Assembly (NCBI RefSeq): GCF_900109375.1
Contig: NZ_FOAB01000004.1
Coordinates: forward strand, 372,001 to 436,000
Reading direction: 5' to 3'
DNA: 64,000 nucleotides
DNA from: Aquimarina amphilecti
Lineage (GTDB): Bacteria > Bacteroidota > Bacteroidia > Flavobacteriales > Flavobacteriaceae
Shown: one piece after another, positions 8,889 through 17,020 of the stretch
How the letters are laid out: each line of letters starts with the position of its first letter
Position numbering within the stretch: position 1 is the first letter of the stretch
Notes under the pieces: generated by a model
Databases searched by the model: none
What the model saw: the letters and a program-made list of their open reading frames with translations, nothing else
What the model was told of the DNA's origin: nothing
Translations under genes and position numbers: made by a program

Positions 8889-9875
8889 GTGAAGAAAGTT
8901 TTAAGGTGGTTATATCAAACAGTGATTGTTCTGATTATTGTGTTTTTTCTTTTTGAGCTATCGTATCGATTTTCTGTTATTGATTTTTATAAAGCAGAGT
9001 TTACTTCTCTAAATGAAGCTAATGATATCGAATCTAAGAATATAAATTATTTAGTGTTTGGAGATTCTTTTTCTGCCACAACAGATAATTATATTGAGTA
9101 CCTAAGAAGTTCTAGTGATAAAACATTTATAAATTCTGGCGTACAGGGGATAGGAGTGAAGCAGGTTAATACTTTTGTAAATCGACGAATACAGAAATAT
9201 CAGCCAAAAAATATTATCTATCAGGTATATGTTGGGAATGATCTTATAGATGTTGATCACTTGACCAATTATAAAGAATTACCCTTGATAAGAAATGTAT
9301 ACTGGGATGTATCCGATATGTTTCTGAGTAGTTCTTATGTCAATTATCGGTTGGGGCATTTTAAATCGAGCGTTGCACCAATTAATAAGACGTTTAATGA
9401 TCAAAGATTTAGTGTAAAGGATTATAATCAGCGAAGCAAATTATATTTTAAGTCGGATTCAGCATACTTATATAAATCAGTAACAGCAGAAGGGAGTTTT
9501 CAACACCGATATGCTATCTGGATTGATGAATTAAAAGAATTTATAGAAGGAATCCCAACTGATGTCCAAGTCTTTATTGTTTTTGTCCCACATTGTTCGC
9601 AATTAAATTCTTTTTATTTTAATAATATGCGTCAATTGGGAGCAAAGTTTTCTGATGAAACTGAATTTAAGAAAACGGAATATGGTTTTTTTGATAAAGC
9701 TTCTTTGGATATACAACAATATCAAAATGTGACTTTACTAAACCCTTTAGAACAATTACGAGAAAAAGATACGAAAGAGAAAAGACTTTATTATCTTAAC
9801 GATCCTCATTTAAACGAGTATGGTCAAAAGGTTTTAGGCACTTTTTTAGTAGAGGAATTATTATCAAACGAATAG
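8889..9875 (+). CDS. Membrane-anchored SGNH/GDSL-fold protein
   Basis: Starts at GTG 8889. A 328-residue protein with one N-terminal membrane anchor (about residues 10-25) and a periplasmic SGNH fold: YLVFGDSFSA with the nucleophile Ser60, VGNDLIDVDH supplying the block III Asn, and NDPHLNEYGQ with Asp305 and His307. Such proteins add or remove O-acyl groups on glycans. Three bases separate it from the carbamoyltransferase start, so the two are probably translated together; this SGNH-carbamoyltransferase-SxtJ-DUF5989 order recurs in bacterial surface glycan loci. The acceptor is not known. Confidence 0.8.
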   Translation: MKKVLRWLYQTVIVLIIVFFLFELSYRFSVIDFYKAEFTSLNEANDIESKNINYLVFGDSFSATTDNYIEYLRSSSDKTFINSGVQGIGVKQVNTFVNRRIQKYQPKNIIYQVYVGNDLIDVDHLTNYKELPLIRNVYWDVSDMFLSSSYVNYRLGHFKSSVAPINKTFNDQRFSVKDYNQRSKLYFKSDSAYLYKSVTAEGSFQHRYAIWIDELKEFIEGIPTDVQVFIVFVPHCSQLNSFYFNNMRQLGAKFSDETEFKKTEYGFFDKASLDIQQYQNVTLLNPLEQLREKDTKEKRLYYLNDPHLNEYGQKVLGTFLVEELLSNE

Positions 9876-9878
9876 AGT

Positions 9879-11630
9879 GTGAGTTATATTTTAGGAATTT
9901 CAGCGTTTTATCATGATTCGGCAGCTTGCTTGCTTAAAAATGGAAAAATTATAGCTGCGGCTCAAGAAGAACGTTTTACTCGAAAAAAACATGATCCTTC
10001 TTTTCCTAAAAAAGCAATTGAGTTTTGTTTAAAAGAAGGAGGGATTGATATAGAATGGATCGAGGTAATCGTTTTTTATGAGAAACCTTTTCTAAAATTT
10101 GATAGGATTATTAATTCTATTCAAGCTAACACACCTTTTGGTTTTTCTTTTTTTAGAAAATCTATCAAATCTTGGACAAAAACTAAACTTTGGATTCCTG
10201 CAATTATTAAAAAAGAATTAGCATTTACAGGTAACGTTTTATTTTCTGAACATCACGAAGCACACGCAGCAGGAGCTTTTTTTTCTTCACCTTTTTCCGA
10301 AAGTGCAATTGTTACGATAGATGGAGTGGGAGAAAAGGCTTGTACTACTATAGGCGTAGGTAACAATAATGAAGTAAAGATTATAAAAGAACAACATTAC
10401 CCACATTCTTTTGGGCTTTTATACAGTGCATTTACCCAGTATTGCGGTTTTAAAATTAATTCTGGAGAGTATAAGTTAATGGGATTGGCTCCGTATGGCA
10501 AACCGATTTATAAGGAGTTAATTCTAAAACATTTTGTTACAATTACAGATCAGGCAGAAATACATTTAGATCTTAAATATTTCTCATTCGATAAAGGTAA
10601 AACTACAATTAACAAAGCATTTTGCGACGTTTTAGGACAATTAGCTAGAAAACCAAGTGAAGAAATGACATCGTTTTATTGTGATGTCGCAAGTTCTATA
10701 CAGTCAGTTACCGAGGACTTTTTGGTAAAATTACTTAGGTATACAAAGAAAATAACTAAATCAGACAATGTATGTTTATCAGGAGGAGTAGCGTTAAATT
10801 GTAAAGCCAATGGAGAGTTGCTTACTAAAGATATATTTAAAAATATATGGGTACAACCAGCAGCAGGAGATGGTGGAGGAGCAATGGGAGCAGCTTTCGT
10901 GGGGTGGTATCATTATTTAAAAAACGAAAGAACTTATATCGATAATAGATTACCAGAACAAGCATATCTAGGAATTGGCTATAGTAATGATGCTATAGAA
11001 GCGGTTTTAAAGGAGCATCAGATTGATTATAGTTTGGTAAATGATAAGGAGTTATGTGAGGAGGTTTCGGATCAGCTTAAGGATAAAAAGATAATAGGTT
11101 GGTTTCAGGGTAAAATGGAGTTTGGACCCAGAGCTTTGGGTAATCGCAGTATTTTGGCAAGTCCGTTATATAGTGATATGAAAAAGCATGTGAATATGCG
11201 AATCAAAAAAAGAGAAGGGTTTAGACCTTTTGCTCCTATAGTGTTAGAAGAAAAGGCTAAAGATTGGTTTTTGGATAGTATATCTTCTAAATATATGCTT
11301 TTTACATTTAGAAGTGATAAGAAAGAAAAAATACCTTCTTGTATTCATGAAGATGGCACAGCTAGAGTTCAAACGCTCTCTTCAGAAGAAAATCCATTAC
11401 TACATCAATTAATTTCTTCTTTTGAAGATAAAACGTCTTGTCCTGTATTGATTAATACATCATTCAATGTTAGAGGCGAACCCATAGTTGCGTCTCCGTT
11501 AGATGCGTTGAGATGTTTTTTTCAGACAGAAATGGATATATTGGTATTAGGTAATTATATAATATATAAAGAAAGGAATAGGAATGTAAGTGAAACACTT
11601 TCTAAACAAATACAGTATGAGTTGGATTAG
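9879..11630 (+). CDS. O-carbamoyltransferase (NodU/CmcH family)
   Basis: Starts at GTG 9879; 583 residues, a normal family length. The N-terminal two thirds is the ASKHA-fold carbamoyl-adenylate forming domain: ILGISAFYHDSAACLL, metal ligands in SEHHEAHAAGAFF, VTIDGVGE, CLSGGVALNCKANG and QPAAGDGGGAMGAA. The C-terminal domain contains MEFGPRALGNRSILASP and REGFRPFAPIV. The family moves the carbamoyl group of carbamoyl phosphate through a carbamoyl-adenylate to a hydroxyl of a sugar or natural product. Its position among glycan genes suggests carbamoylation of a surface polysaccharide. The upstream carB gene supplies the donor in the cell but is a separate unit. Confidence 0.92.
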   Translation: MSYILGISAFYHDSAACLLKNGKIIAAAQEERFTRKKHDPSFPKKAIEFCLKEGGIDIEWIEVIVFYEKPFLKFDRIINSIQANTPFGFSFFRKSIKSWTKTKLWIPAIIKKELAFTGNVLFSEHHEAHAAGAFFSSPFSESAIVTIDGVGEKACTTIGVGNNNEVKIIKEQHYPHSFGLLYSAFTQYCGFKINSGEYKLMGLAPYGKPIYKELILKHFVTITDQAEIHLDLKYFSFDKGKTTINKAFCDVLGQLARKPSEEMTSFYCDVASSIQSVTEDFLVKLLRYTKKITKSDNVCLSGGVALNCKANGELLTKDIFKNIWVQPAAGDGGGAMGAAFVGWYHYLKNERTYIDNRLPEQAYLGIGYSNDAIEAVLKEHQIDYSLVNDKELCEEVSDQLKDKKIIGWFQGKMEFGPRALGNRSILASPLYSDMKKHVNMRIKKREGFRPFAPIVLEEKAKDWFLDSISSKYMLFTFRSDKKEKIPSCIHEDGTARVQTLSSEENPLLHQLISSFEDKTSCPVLINTSFNVRGEPIVASPLDALRCFFQTEMDILVLGNYIIYKERNRNVSETLSKQIQYELD

Positions 11631-12024
11631 TGGTGTGATAGATATTGTTCAGGATAATAGTAGTGCTAAAAGAAAACAACGACAATTTGGAGGATTATTA
11701 TTAGTGTTATTATTGTTAATTTTTTGTGTCTCGGTATATAAAGATGGATTCATATTTAATGCAAAACAGATCAATAGGACCATTGGTTTTGTGGGAGTGT
11801 CAATAATTACGCTTTTGTTACCAATGCTGTTTTATCCTTTTCTATTCGTTTGGTTATTTGTAGGTAATATTTTGGGAGAGATCAGTTCTTTTGTTATTTT
11901 AGGAATAGTCTATTACTTACTTTTTTTTCCAATTACGTTTGTTTTAAGGATTATAAATAAGAAAAAAACAACTATTGGATGGATAGATAAAGAAGAAAGT
12001 ATCGATTATGAAAAATTATATTAG
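11617..12024 (+). CDS. SxtJ family membrane protein
   Basis: About 135 residues from the ATG at 11617, which overlaps the last 14 bases of the carbamoyltransferase gene; a GTG at 11590 would add nine residues. It has an amphipathic N-terminus (MSWISGVIDIV), then three membrane segments (LLLVLLLLIFCVSVYK, IGFVGVSIITLLLPMLFYPFLFVWLF, ILGIVYYLLFFPITFVLRI). SxtJ-type proteins are named from the saxitoxin cluster and nearly always accompany a NodU/CmcH carbamoyltransferase and DUF5989. Their function is unknown; docking of the transferase at the membrane is an inference. Confidence 0.78.
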   Translation: MSWISGVIDIVQDNSSAKRKQRQFGGLLLVLLLLIFCVSVYKDGFIFNAKQINRTIGFVGVSIITLLLPMLFYPFLFVWLFVGNILGEISSFVILGIVYYLLFFPITFVLRIINKKKTTIGWIDKEESIDYEKLY

Positions 12025-12026
12025 TA

Positions 12027-12185
12027 ATGAATAAATCAGGGATATTTTTAGAATTTTTGAAGTTTTTGATGCATCAAAAAAAATATTGGTTGATCCCAAT
12101 TATTATTGTTTTAGTTTTATTAGGAGCTTTATTAGTTTTTACAGAGAATTCTGTTGTATCACCTTTTGTTTATTCTTTATTTTAA
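12027..12185 (+). CDS. DUF5989 small membrane protein
   Basis: A 52-residue protein starting at ATG 12027, two bases after the SxtJ stop codon. It reads MNKSGIFLEFLKFLMHQKKY, then a single membrane helix (WLIPIIIVLVLLGALLVF), then a short tail ending VVSPFVYSLF. This is the pattern of DUF5989, the small partner found with SxtJ and carbamoyltransferases. Role unknown. Its shortness makes it easy to miss. Confidence 0.85.
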   Translation: MNKSGIFLEFLKFLMHQKKYWLIPIIIVLVLLGALLVFTENSVVSPFVYSLF

Positions 12186-12239
12186 AAGCACATATAAAAG
12201 AAGGATCATTTTAATAATTAAAATAAAATAGTAACATAA

Positions 12240-12773
12240 TTGAAACCAGTTTTTATTCTTTTAACGGGTTTGTCGGGTAGTGGAAAAACTACTTTGGGGA
12301 AAGGTTTAACAAATTACTACTCAAGTAGAGAAAATAAAGTCTTTCATTTAGATGGAGATGATCTGCGCAAGGCATTGCACTGTGATTTAGGTTTTAGTAA
12401 AGAAGATAGACATAAACAGTTAATCTTAACGGCCGAGTTATCACTCTCTTATCTAAAAAAAGGAATCAGTGTTATTGTTTCTCTAATAGCTCCATATAAT
12501 GATCATAGATTAGGTGCTAAGAAACTTATAGAAAATGAAGGTTTTGATTTTAAGTTAGTTTATATCGATTGTTCTATTGAAGGTTGCATAGAAAGAGACC
12601 CCAAAGGATTATATAAAAAAGTACTAAAAGGAGAAATAAAAAATTTCACAGGGATTGATGATCCATACGAATCTCCTAAACAGGCAGATTTACATATACA
12701 AACTGAGAAAGTAAATTATCAGAATTCATTAAAAAAAATGATAGAACATAATTTTATTAAAACTGAACAATAA
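12240..12773 (+). CDS. cysC: Adenylyl-sulfate kinase
   Basis: Starts at TTG 12240; 177 residues, normal for the family. It phosphorylates APS to PAPS, the sulfuryl donor. Visible motifs: P-loop GLSGSGKTTL (residues 8-17), HLDGDDLRKAL, LGFSKEDRHKQ, the lid residues SLIAPYNDHR, RDPKGLYKK and FTGIDDPYE. The gene sits 54 bases after DUF5989 and 64 bases before a sulfotransferase gene, so its PAPS is probably used to sulfate a surface glycan. No ATP sulfurylase or PAPS reductase is present, which argues against an assimilatory role for this copy. Confidence 0.93.
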   Translation: MKPVFILLTGLSGSGKTTLGKGLTNYYSSRENKVFHLDGDDLRKALHCDLGFSKEDRHKQLILTAELSLSYLKKGISVIVSLIAPYNDHRLGAKKLIENEGFDFKLVYIDCSIEGCIERDPKGLYKKVLKGEIKNFTGIDDPYESPKQADLHIQTEKVNYQNSLKKMIEHNFIKTEQ

Positions 12774-12837
12774 AAATTATAAATAGAGCTACTTTTTTTG
12801 AATATGATATATACTTGGTATAAACTCACACACTATA

Positions 12838-13518
12838 ATGGCAAGTAAAAGGATTGAATATCTTTTCGTAATGGGACATATGAGGAGTAGGTCTTCTTTG
12901 TTGACTCATATTCTTTTGTCACATCCTACTATGGTAGGACTTGGTGAAAGTAACGCAGTATATGAGAGTAATTTAAAATTACTTTATATGAAATCTAAGA
13001 CCCTACTAAAGAATAGGTCTGTTGATTTTTTTGAAAAAATCTATGTAGATCAAATAAACCATAATTCGAAAACTCCCAATCCAAAGATTTTTCAAAAAAA
13101 GAATCTTAAAATGATTATTCTTGCACGACCTCCTGATCCATCAGTAGCAAGTATTATGGCTCTTACTAAAAAACATTATACACCATGGTCAGATGATAAA
13201 TCAAAAAAATATTATTCTGATCGGATGTCTTATCTAATAAAGTTAAAGGAAAGGTTACCCGATGATCAATGTTTGGTTATAAATTCTGATGAGTTGGTGC
13301 GTACACCAAATGTAATTTTAGATAAAATAAGTGAGTTCTTAGAGATGTCTACACCACTTAAATCTGAATATGAAACATTTAATTTTACAGGTACCAGTGG
13401 GGATCCTAGTGCTAATATAAAAGAAGGAAAAATTATTAATAACTCACAGTATATCGATCTTGATACATCTAAGTATCCAGAAGAATATAAGTTGTTTAAT
13501 CAATTGGTTTATATGTGA
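12838..13518 (+). CDS. PAPS-dependent sulfotransferase
   Basis: A 226-residue cytoplasmic protein. The N-terminal GHMRSRSSLLTHILLSHP is the 5'-phosphosulfate binding loop of the sulfotransferase family; MIILARPPDPSVASIMAL fits the 3'-phosphate binding strand and helix; the acidic patch around LVINSDELVRTPNVILDKI matches the conserved later segment. It is shorter than most (250-300) and lacks an obvious C-terminal PAPS loop (the end has FTGTSGDPSANIKEGKI, possibly the degenerate equivalent). Paired with cysC just upstream, it probably sulfates a sugar of an exported glycan. Confidence 0.8.
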   Translation: MASKRIEYLFVMGHMRSRSSLLTHILLSHPTMVGLGESNAVYESNLKLLYMKSKTLLKNRSVDFFEKIYVDQINHNSKTPNPKIFQKKNLKMIILARPPDPSVASIMALTKKHYTPWSDDKSKKYYSDRMSYLIKLKERLPDDQCLVINSDELVRTPNVILDKISEFLEMSTPLKSEYETFNFTGTSGDPSANIKEGKIINNSQYIDLDTSKYPEEYKLFNQLVYM

Positions 13519-13551
13519 TTTTTATTAAGAGTATAGTTTATAAAACCGATA

Positions 13552-14682
13552 TCAATTACCAATTATAGATTCGATAATATCATTAGCAATAATTTCACTT
13601 ATTATAGAATTACCGTATTCAGAAATATGGCAATTGTCAATAAATATATTTTCTTTACTAGTGTCAAAACAGTTACTGATATCGATAAAGTTATTTGAGT
13701 TTTGTAATATTGAATCAGTTGTCAATTGTTGATATAACTTATGAAATACTTTATCTAAACCCTCATGTTTGTTATATTGAAGGTTTTCATATTCGGTTCT
13801 TAATTTCTTGGTATAAACAGATGGTTGTAAGTAATTAAAGATATTAAAACGATATTGATTACTGATAGCGTCCGTAATTTTAATATTATTTCTATATCCT
13901 TTTATAATTTCATCAAGTATAGAGTCGTTTATGATAACATCATATTTTTCTTTTTCTACGTGCTTTAATTTGTTTTGTAGTTTTTTAATACCCGTATTAA
14001 TATTACTTGATTTAAGTGCTAATATGAATTGTTTGTTAGATTTTTTGATAGCATCATATGACTGTTTTATTGGTTCCCGAACGTTTTTTAAATAATTAGG
14101 ATGTTTTAAAAGTACCTCATTAAAACCATCATAAAAAACAACAATATCGGGTTTTTTTCCTTTTTTTAATGCTTCTATTAATAGTGCAGTTTCTTGTGAT
14201 CTGCTATAAGCGGGAACACCGTAGTTGGTAATATGAAATTTTTTTGTTGGCTCTTTTTCTTTTAATTTTTTGGATAATAATGACGGTATTGTCATTATAT
14301 CTCTAGCTCCTTCGCCAAACATAGTAGAACCACCAAAACAATAGATAGTATATCTAGAATCAGTTATGATAGTGTCTTCATTGATAGTTTTTCTGTTTCC
14401 TTGTGGGTTTATATTTATTGCTGAACCCTTGTAGGACTTAAGTTTGTATTCGGTAAATGGATCCCATTCATAGGTTAACTTATGGTAATCATTGTAAAAC
14501 TGTTTTATAAAAGGAATATCTTTTTCAGAATATGAATTAGATGCTAAGACACGGTCTATTTTATTAGATTGATGTTGAAATTTTCTGTTTTCGAAAAAAA
14601 AACCAAGGATGACTTCTAATATTACTAATAAAAGGAATGATATGAAGATAATGATAATGAAATCCTTAATTTTTTTTCTCAT
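13552..14682 (-). CDS. Membrane-anchored SGNH-fold protein
   Basis: A 376-residue protein with an N-terminal membrane anchor (FIIIIFISFLLLVILEVIL) and a periplasmic SGNH domain: YCFGGSTMFGEGAR with Ser119, VVFYDGFNEVLL with the block III residues, and DNCHISEYGNSII with Asp349 and His352. The middle (residues about 200-300) is lysine-rich and helical. Probable role is O-acyl transfer or removal on a surface glycan. It is convergent with the sulfotransferase gene and does not share close sequence with the SGNH protein at 8889-9875, although both bracket the carbamoylation-sulfation cassette. Confidence 0.75.
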   Translation of the reverse strand: MRKKIKDFIIIIFISFLLLVILEVILGFFFENRKFQHQSNKIDRVLASNSYSEKDIPFIKQFYNDYHKLTYEWDPFTEYKLKSYKGSAININPQGNRKTINEDTIITDSRYTIYCFGGSTMFGEGARDIMTIPSLLSKKLKEKEPTKKFHITNYGVPAYSRSQETALLIEALKKGKKPDIVVFYDGFNEVLLKHPNYLKNVREPIKQSYDAIKKSNKQFILALKSSNINTGIKKLQNKLKHVEKEKYDVIINDSILDEIIKGYRNNIKITDAISNQYRFNIFNYLQPSVYTKKLRTEYENLQYNKHEGLDKVFHKLYQQLTTDSILQNSNNFIDISNCFDTSKENIFIDNCHISEYGNSIISEIIANDIIESIIGN

Positions 14683-14891
14683 ACTAGTAAAGAAGAATTA
14701 TAGGTCAAACAATTGTTGATTTTATAAAAAAACGACAAATAGAATTTAATATCAGTCACAAGAGTTTGTTATTAGATATTTAATTAAATTTAGTCATAAT
14801 CTTTAATATCTAAGGATTAAAAAAAATATATTTAAGAATCATAGATATTAGTAAAGCAAGACCGGTATGATTAAATTTTTAACTGTTGTAT

Positions 14892-15995
14892 ATGAATAAG
14901 GTTTTTCTAGATTTAAATTATCACTCAGAGAAGATAAAAAAACCGGATTTATTAATTAAAAAGTTTAATTATAGTTTAGGGTACCTTCGGTATTTGAAGG
15001 ATAAAATACAAACAATCTCATTGAATAGGATTGCAGTTGATTTTTCCATGAAAAAAGAAGGAGTACAGTATGTTTTTTATAAAGGGAAGGAACTGAAAAA
15101 ATATAACATTCCTTTTTTGTACCATAATTTCATAAATAAGTTAGCACCAGATTATATTTTAATACATGGAATGGGTTACGGGAGATATTGTTATTTTCTA
15201 AGGAAACAATTACGTAAGAAAGCAATAATTTTAGTTCAGGTTCAAGGATATGCTGAAGCGCCCAAAGGTTTAAAGAAATTAATATATAAATGGGCTGATA
15301 AATATATAGATGGATATCTTTTTACAGGAAAAGAAAATGCGAAAAGTTGGGTAGTATCTGGAGTTTTTGATAGCAATAAAGTTTTCGAAGTAATGGAAGG
15401 TGCTGCCAATTTTACTTTCAACCCAGAGATTAAGAGAAAGAAAGAATCCTTTTTGTGGGTTGGAAGATTGGATAAGAATAAAGATCCAATTACTGTTTTG
15501 AATGCTTTTCAAAAATACCTGGTTAAAGAACCTTTGGCTACATTAACTATGATATATAATGAATTTGAATTATTAGAAGAAGTACATAAATTATTAGATT
15601 CAAATTTACTTTTAAAACAAGCAGTTGATAACATTGGAAGATTAGATAGAAAAGAAATCGAGTTATTATATCAAACTCATGAGTATTTTGTTTTGGGGTC
15701 TCATTATGAGGGTAGTGGATTTGCACTTGCAGAGGCAATGACGTGTGGTTGTGTTCCGATTGTAACTAGTATTCCGTCTTTTAATTATATGACTAATAAT
15801 GGAGCCTGTGCTTTATTGTTTGAACCAGGTAATAGAGAACAACTACTGAAAGCTTTTTGTGAAACGAAAACTATAGATTATTCTAAAAAACAATCAGAAT
15901 TGTTGCAATTTGTAGAAGATAAATTGACTCATAAAGCAATAGCAGAAGATATTTATCAAACGTTTCATTATTTAGAATCAAAAAAGCAAGAATAA
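14892..15995 (+). CDS. Group 1 (GT4-like) glycosyltransferase
   Basis: I use the ATG at 14892 (MNKVFLDLNYHSEK); a TTG lies two codons earlier. 367 residues with a GT-B fold: a poorly conserved N-terminal acceptor domain, then SFLWVGRLDKNKDP starting the nucleotide-sugar domain (about residue 190) and the EX7E-type motif SHYEGSGFALAEAMTCGC. It transfers a sugar from a nucleotide donor. The end of the gene overlaps the end of the convergent glycosyltransferase at 15968 by 28 bases. Confidence 0.85.
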   Translation: MNKVFLDLNYHSEKIKKPDLLIKKFNYSLGYLRYLKDKIQTISLNRIAVDFSMKKEGVQYVFYKGKELKKYNIPFLYHNFINKLAPDYILIHGMGYGRYCYFLRKQLRKKAIILVQVQGYAEAPKGLKKLIYKWADKYIDGYLFTGKENAKSWVVSGVFDSNKVFEVMEGAANFTFNPEIKRKKESFLWVGRLDKNKDPITVLNAFQKYLVKEPLATLTMIYNEFELLEEVHKLLDSNLLLKQAVDNIGRLDRKEIELLYQTHEYFVLGSHYEGSGFALAEAMTCGCVPIVTSIPSFNYMTNNGACALLFEPGNREQLLKAFCETKTIDYSKKQSELLQFVEDKLTHKAIAEDIYQTFHYLESKKQE

Positions 15996-17020
15996 ATTAC
16001 ATCTGCGGTATCTTCAATTTTGAAATGCCTAACCCGTTGAATTTCTTGATTTTTATTTAATAAATCCGTTGATTTTTTAATTAAAGCTACTTTATTATCT
16101 TCAAAGAAAAAGTTCGTTATGTTTTCTGATAAAGGGAATGTACTAATTACTTTGCAACCACTATACAGAGCTTCTTGAACAACCATGGAATTCCCTTCGA
16201 ATTGAGAAGTATGTAGTAACAGTTTACTATTGTTTAAAAGATTTCGAACCTTGTTATTGGGTACATACCCCATTAATGTAATATTTTTTCTTAGTCCTAG
16301 CGCATTAATTTTAGTAGTAAGCTTTTCTTTTTCTTCTCCATCTCCACAGATAACAACATTTATAGTATTCAACACTTTTTTTAATTCGAAAATGATTTCA
16401 ATAAATAAAGAATAATTTTTTAATGCGCCTAAATTTCCTACACCAATAATATCAATGGTTCTTGATCCAATATTCAGTTTCGGAAAGCTATTGGTGTCTA
16501 CAGCTACATTGGCAATTTTTTTAGCGGTAATACCCCAATGTTTTTTTAAAACCTTTTGATGGTTTTTTCCCACTACAATAAGTCGATCTGCGGATGGCCT
16601 GAAGAGTTTAAAATATTTGTTATTTGATTTTACATCTTGTCCTTGCAACCAAGTAAAATGTTTAACTCTAAAAAATATCCTAAGTAACTTACCAACAATA
16701 GCGGTGTCACTATACCAGAAAGATAGGATTCCGTCATAGTCATTTCTACCAAAAAGTTTGGCACCTTTTATAAAGGCTTTACTAATCACCAATATACTAT
16801 TCCATTTGGTTTTAAACCCACCTCCAATTGCATACACTTTAATAGAGTTAATATTGTATTCCTCTTTTTTAATCGGATATCGGAGTGTAATTATATCTAT
16901 TTCTAGATCATCAAAATTAGTATCTAAGTAATTACAGAATTGATAAATAAAAGGAACGATAGTATCCTCATTTTTGTTCCCTGGAAATAGTGGCGTAATA
17001 AATAACAACTTTTTCTTCAT
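15968..17020 (-). CDS. Group 1 (GT4-like) glycosyltransferase
   Basis: A 350-residue GT-B enzyme, last gene of the minus-strand operon that starts at 24299. The N-terminus KKKLLFITPLFPGNKNED is typical of GT4 proteins; IDIIGVGNLGALKNYSLFIE opens the donor domain and TSQFEGNSMVVQEALYSGC carries the EX7E-like motif. Its start codon overlaps the ABC exporter stop codon by 4 bases (ATGA), indicating translational coupling. Its 3' end overlaps the convergent glycosyltransferase by 28 bases. Confidence 0.85.
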   Translation of the reverse strand: MKKKLLFITPLFPGNKNEDTIVPFIYQFCNYLDTNFDDLEIDIITLRYPIKKEEYNINSIKVYAIGGGFKTKWNSILVISKAFIKGAKLFGRNDYDGILSFWYSDTAIVGKLLRIFFRVKHFTWLQGQDVKSNNKYFKLFRPSADRLIVVGKNHQKVLKKHWGITAKKIANVAVDTNSFPKLNIGSRTIDIIGVGNLGALKNYSLFIEIIFELKKVLNTINVVICGDGEEKEKLTTKINALGLRKNITLMGYVPNNKVRNLLNNSKLLLHTSQFEGNSMVVQEALYSGCKVISTFPLSENITNFFFEDNKVALIKKSTDLLNKNQEIQRVRHFKIEDTADVIYSCFFDSK

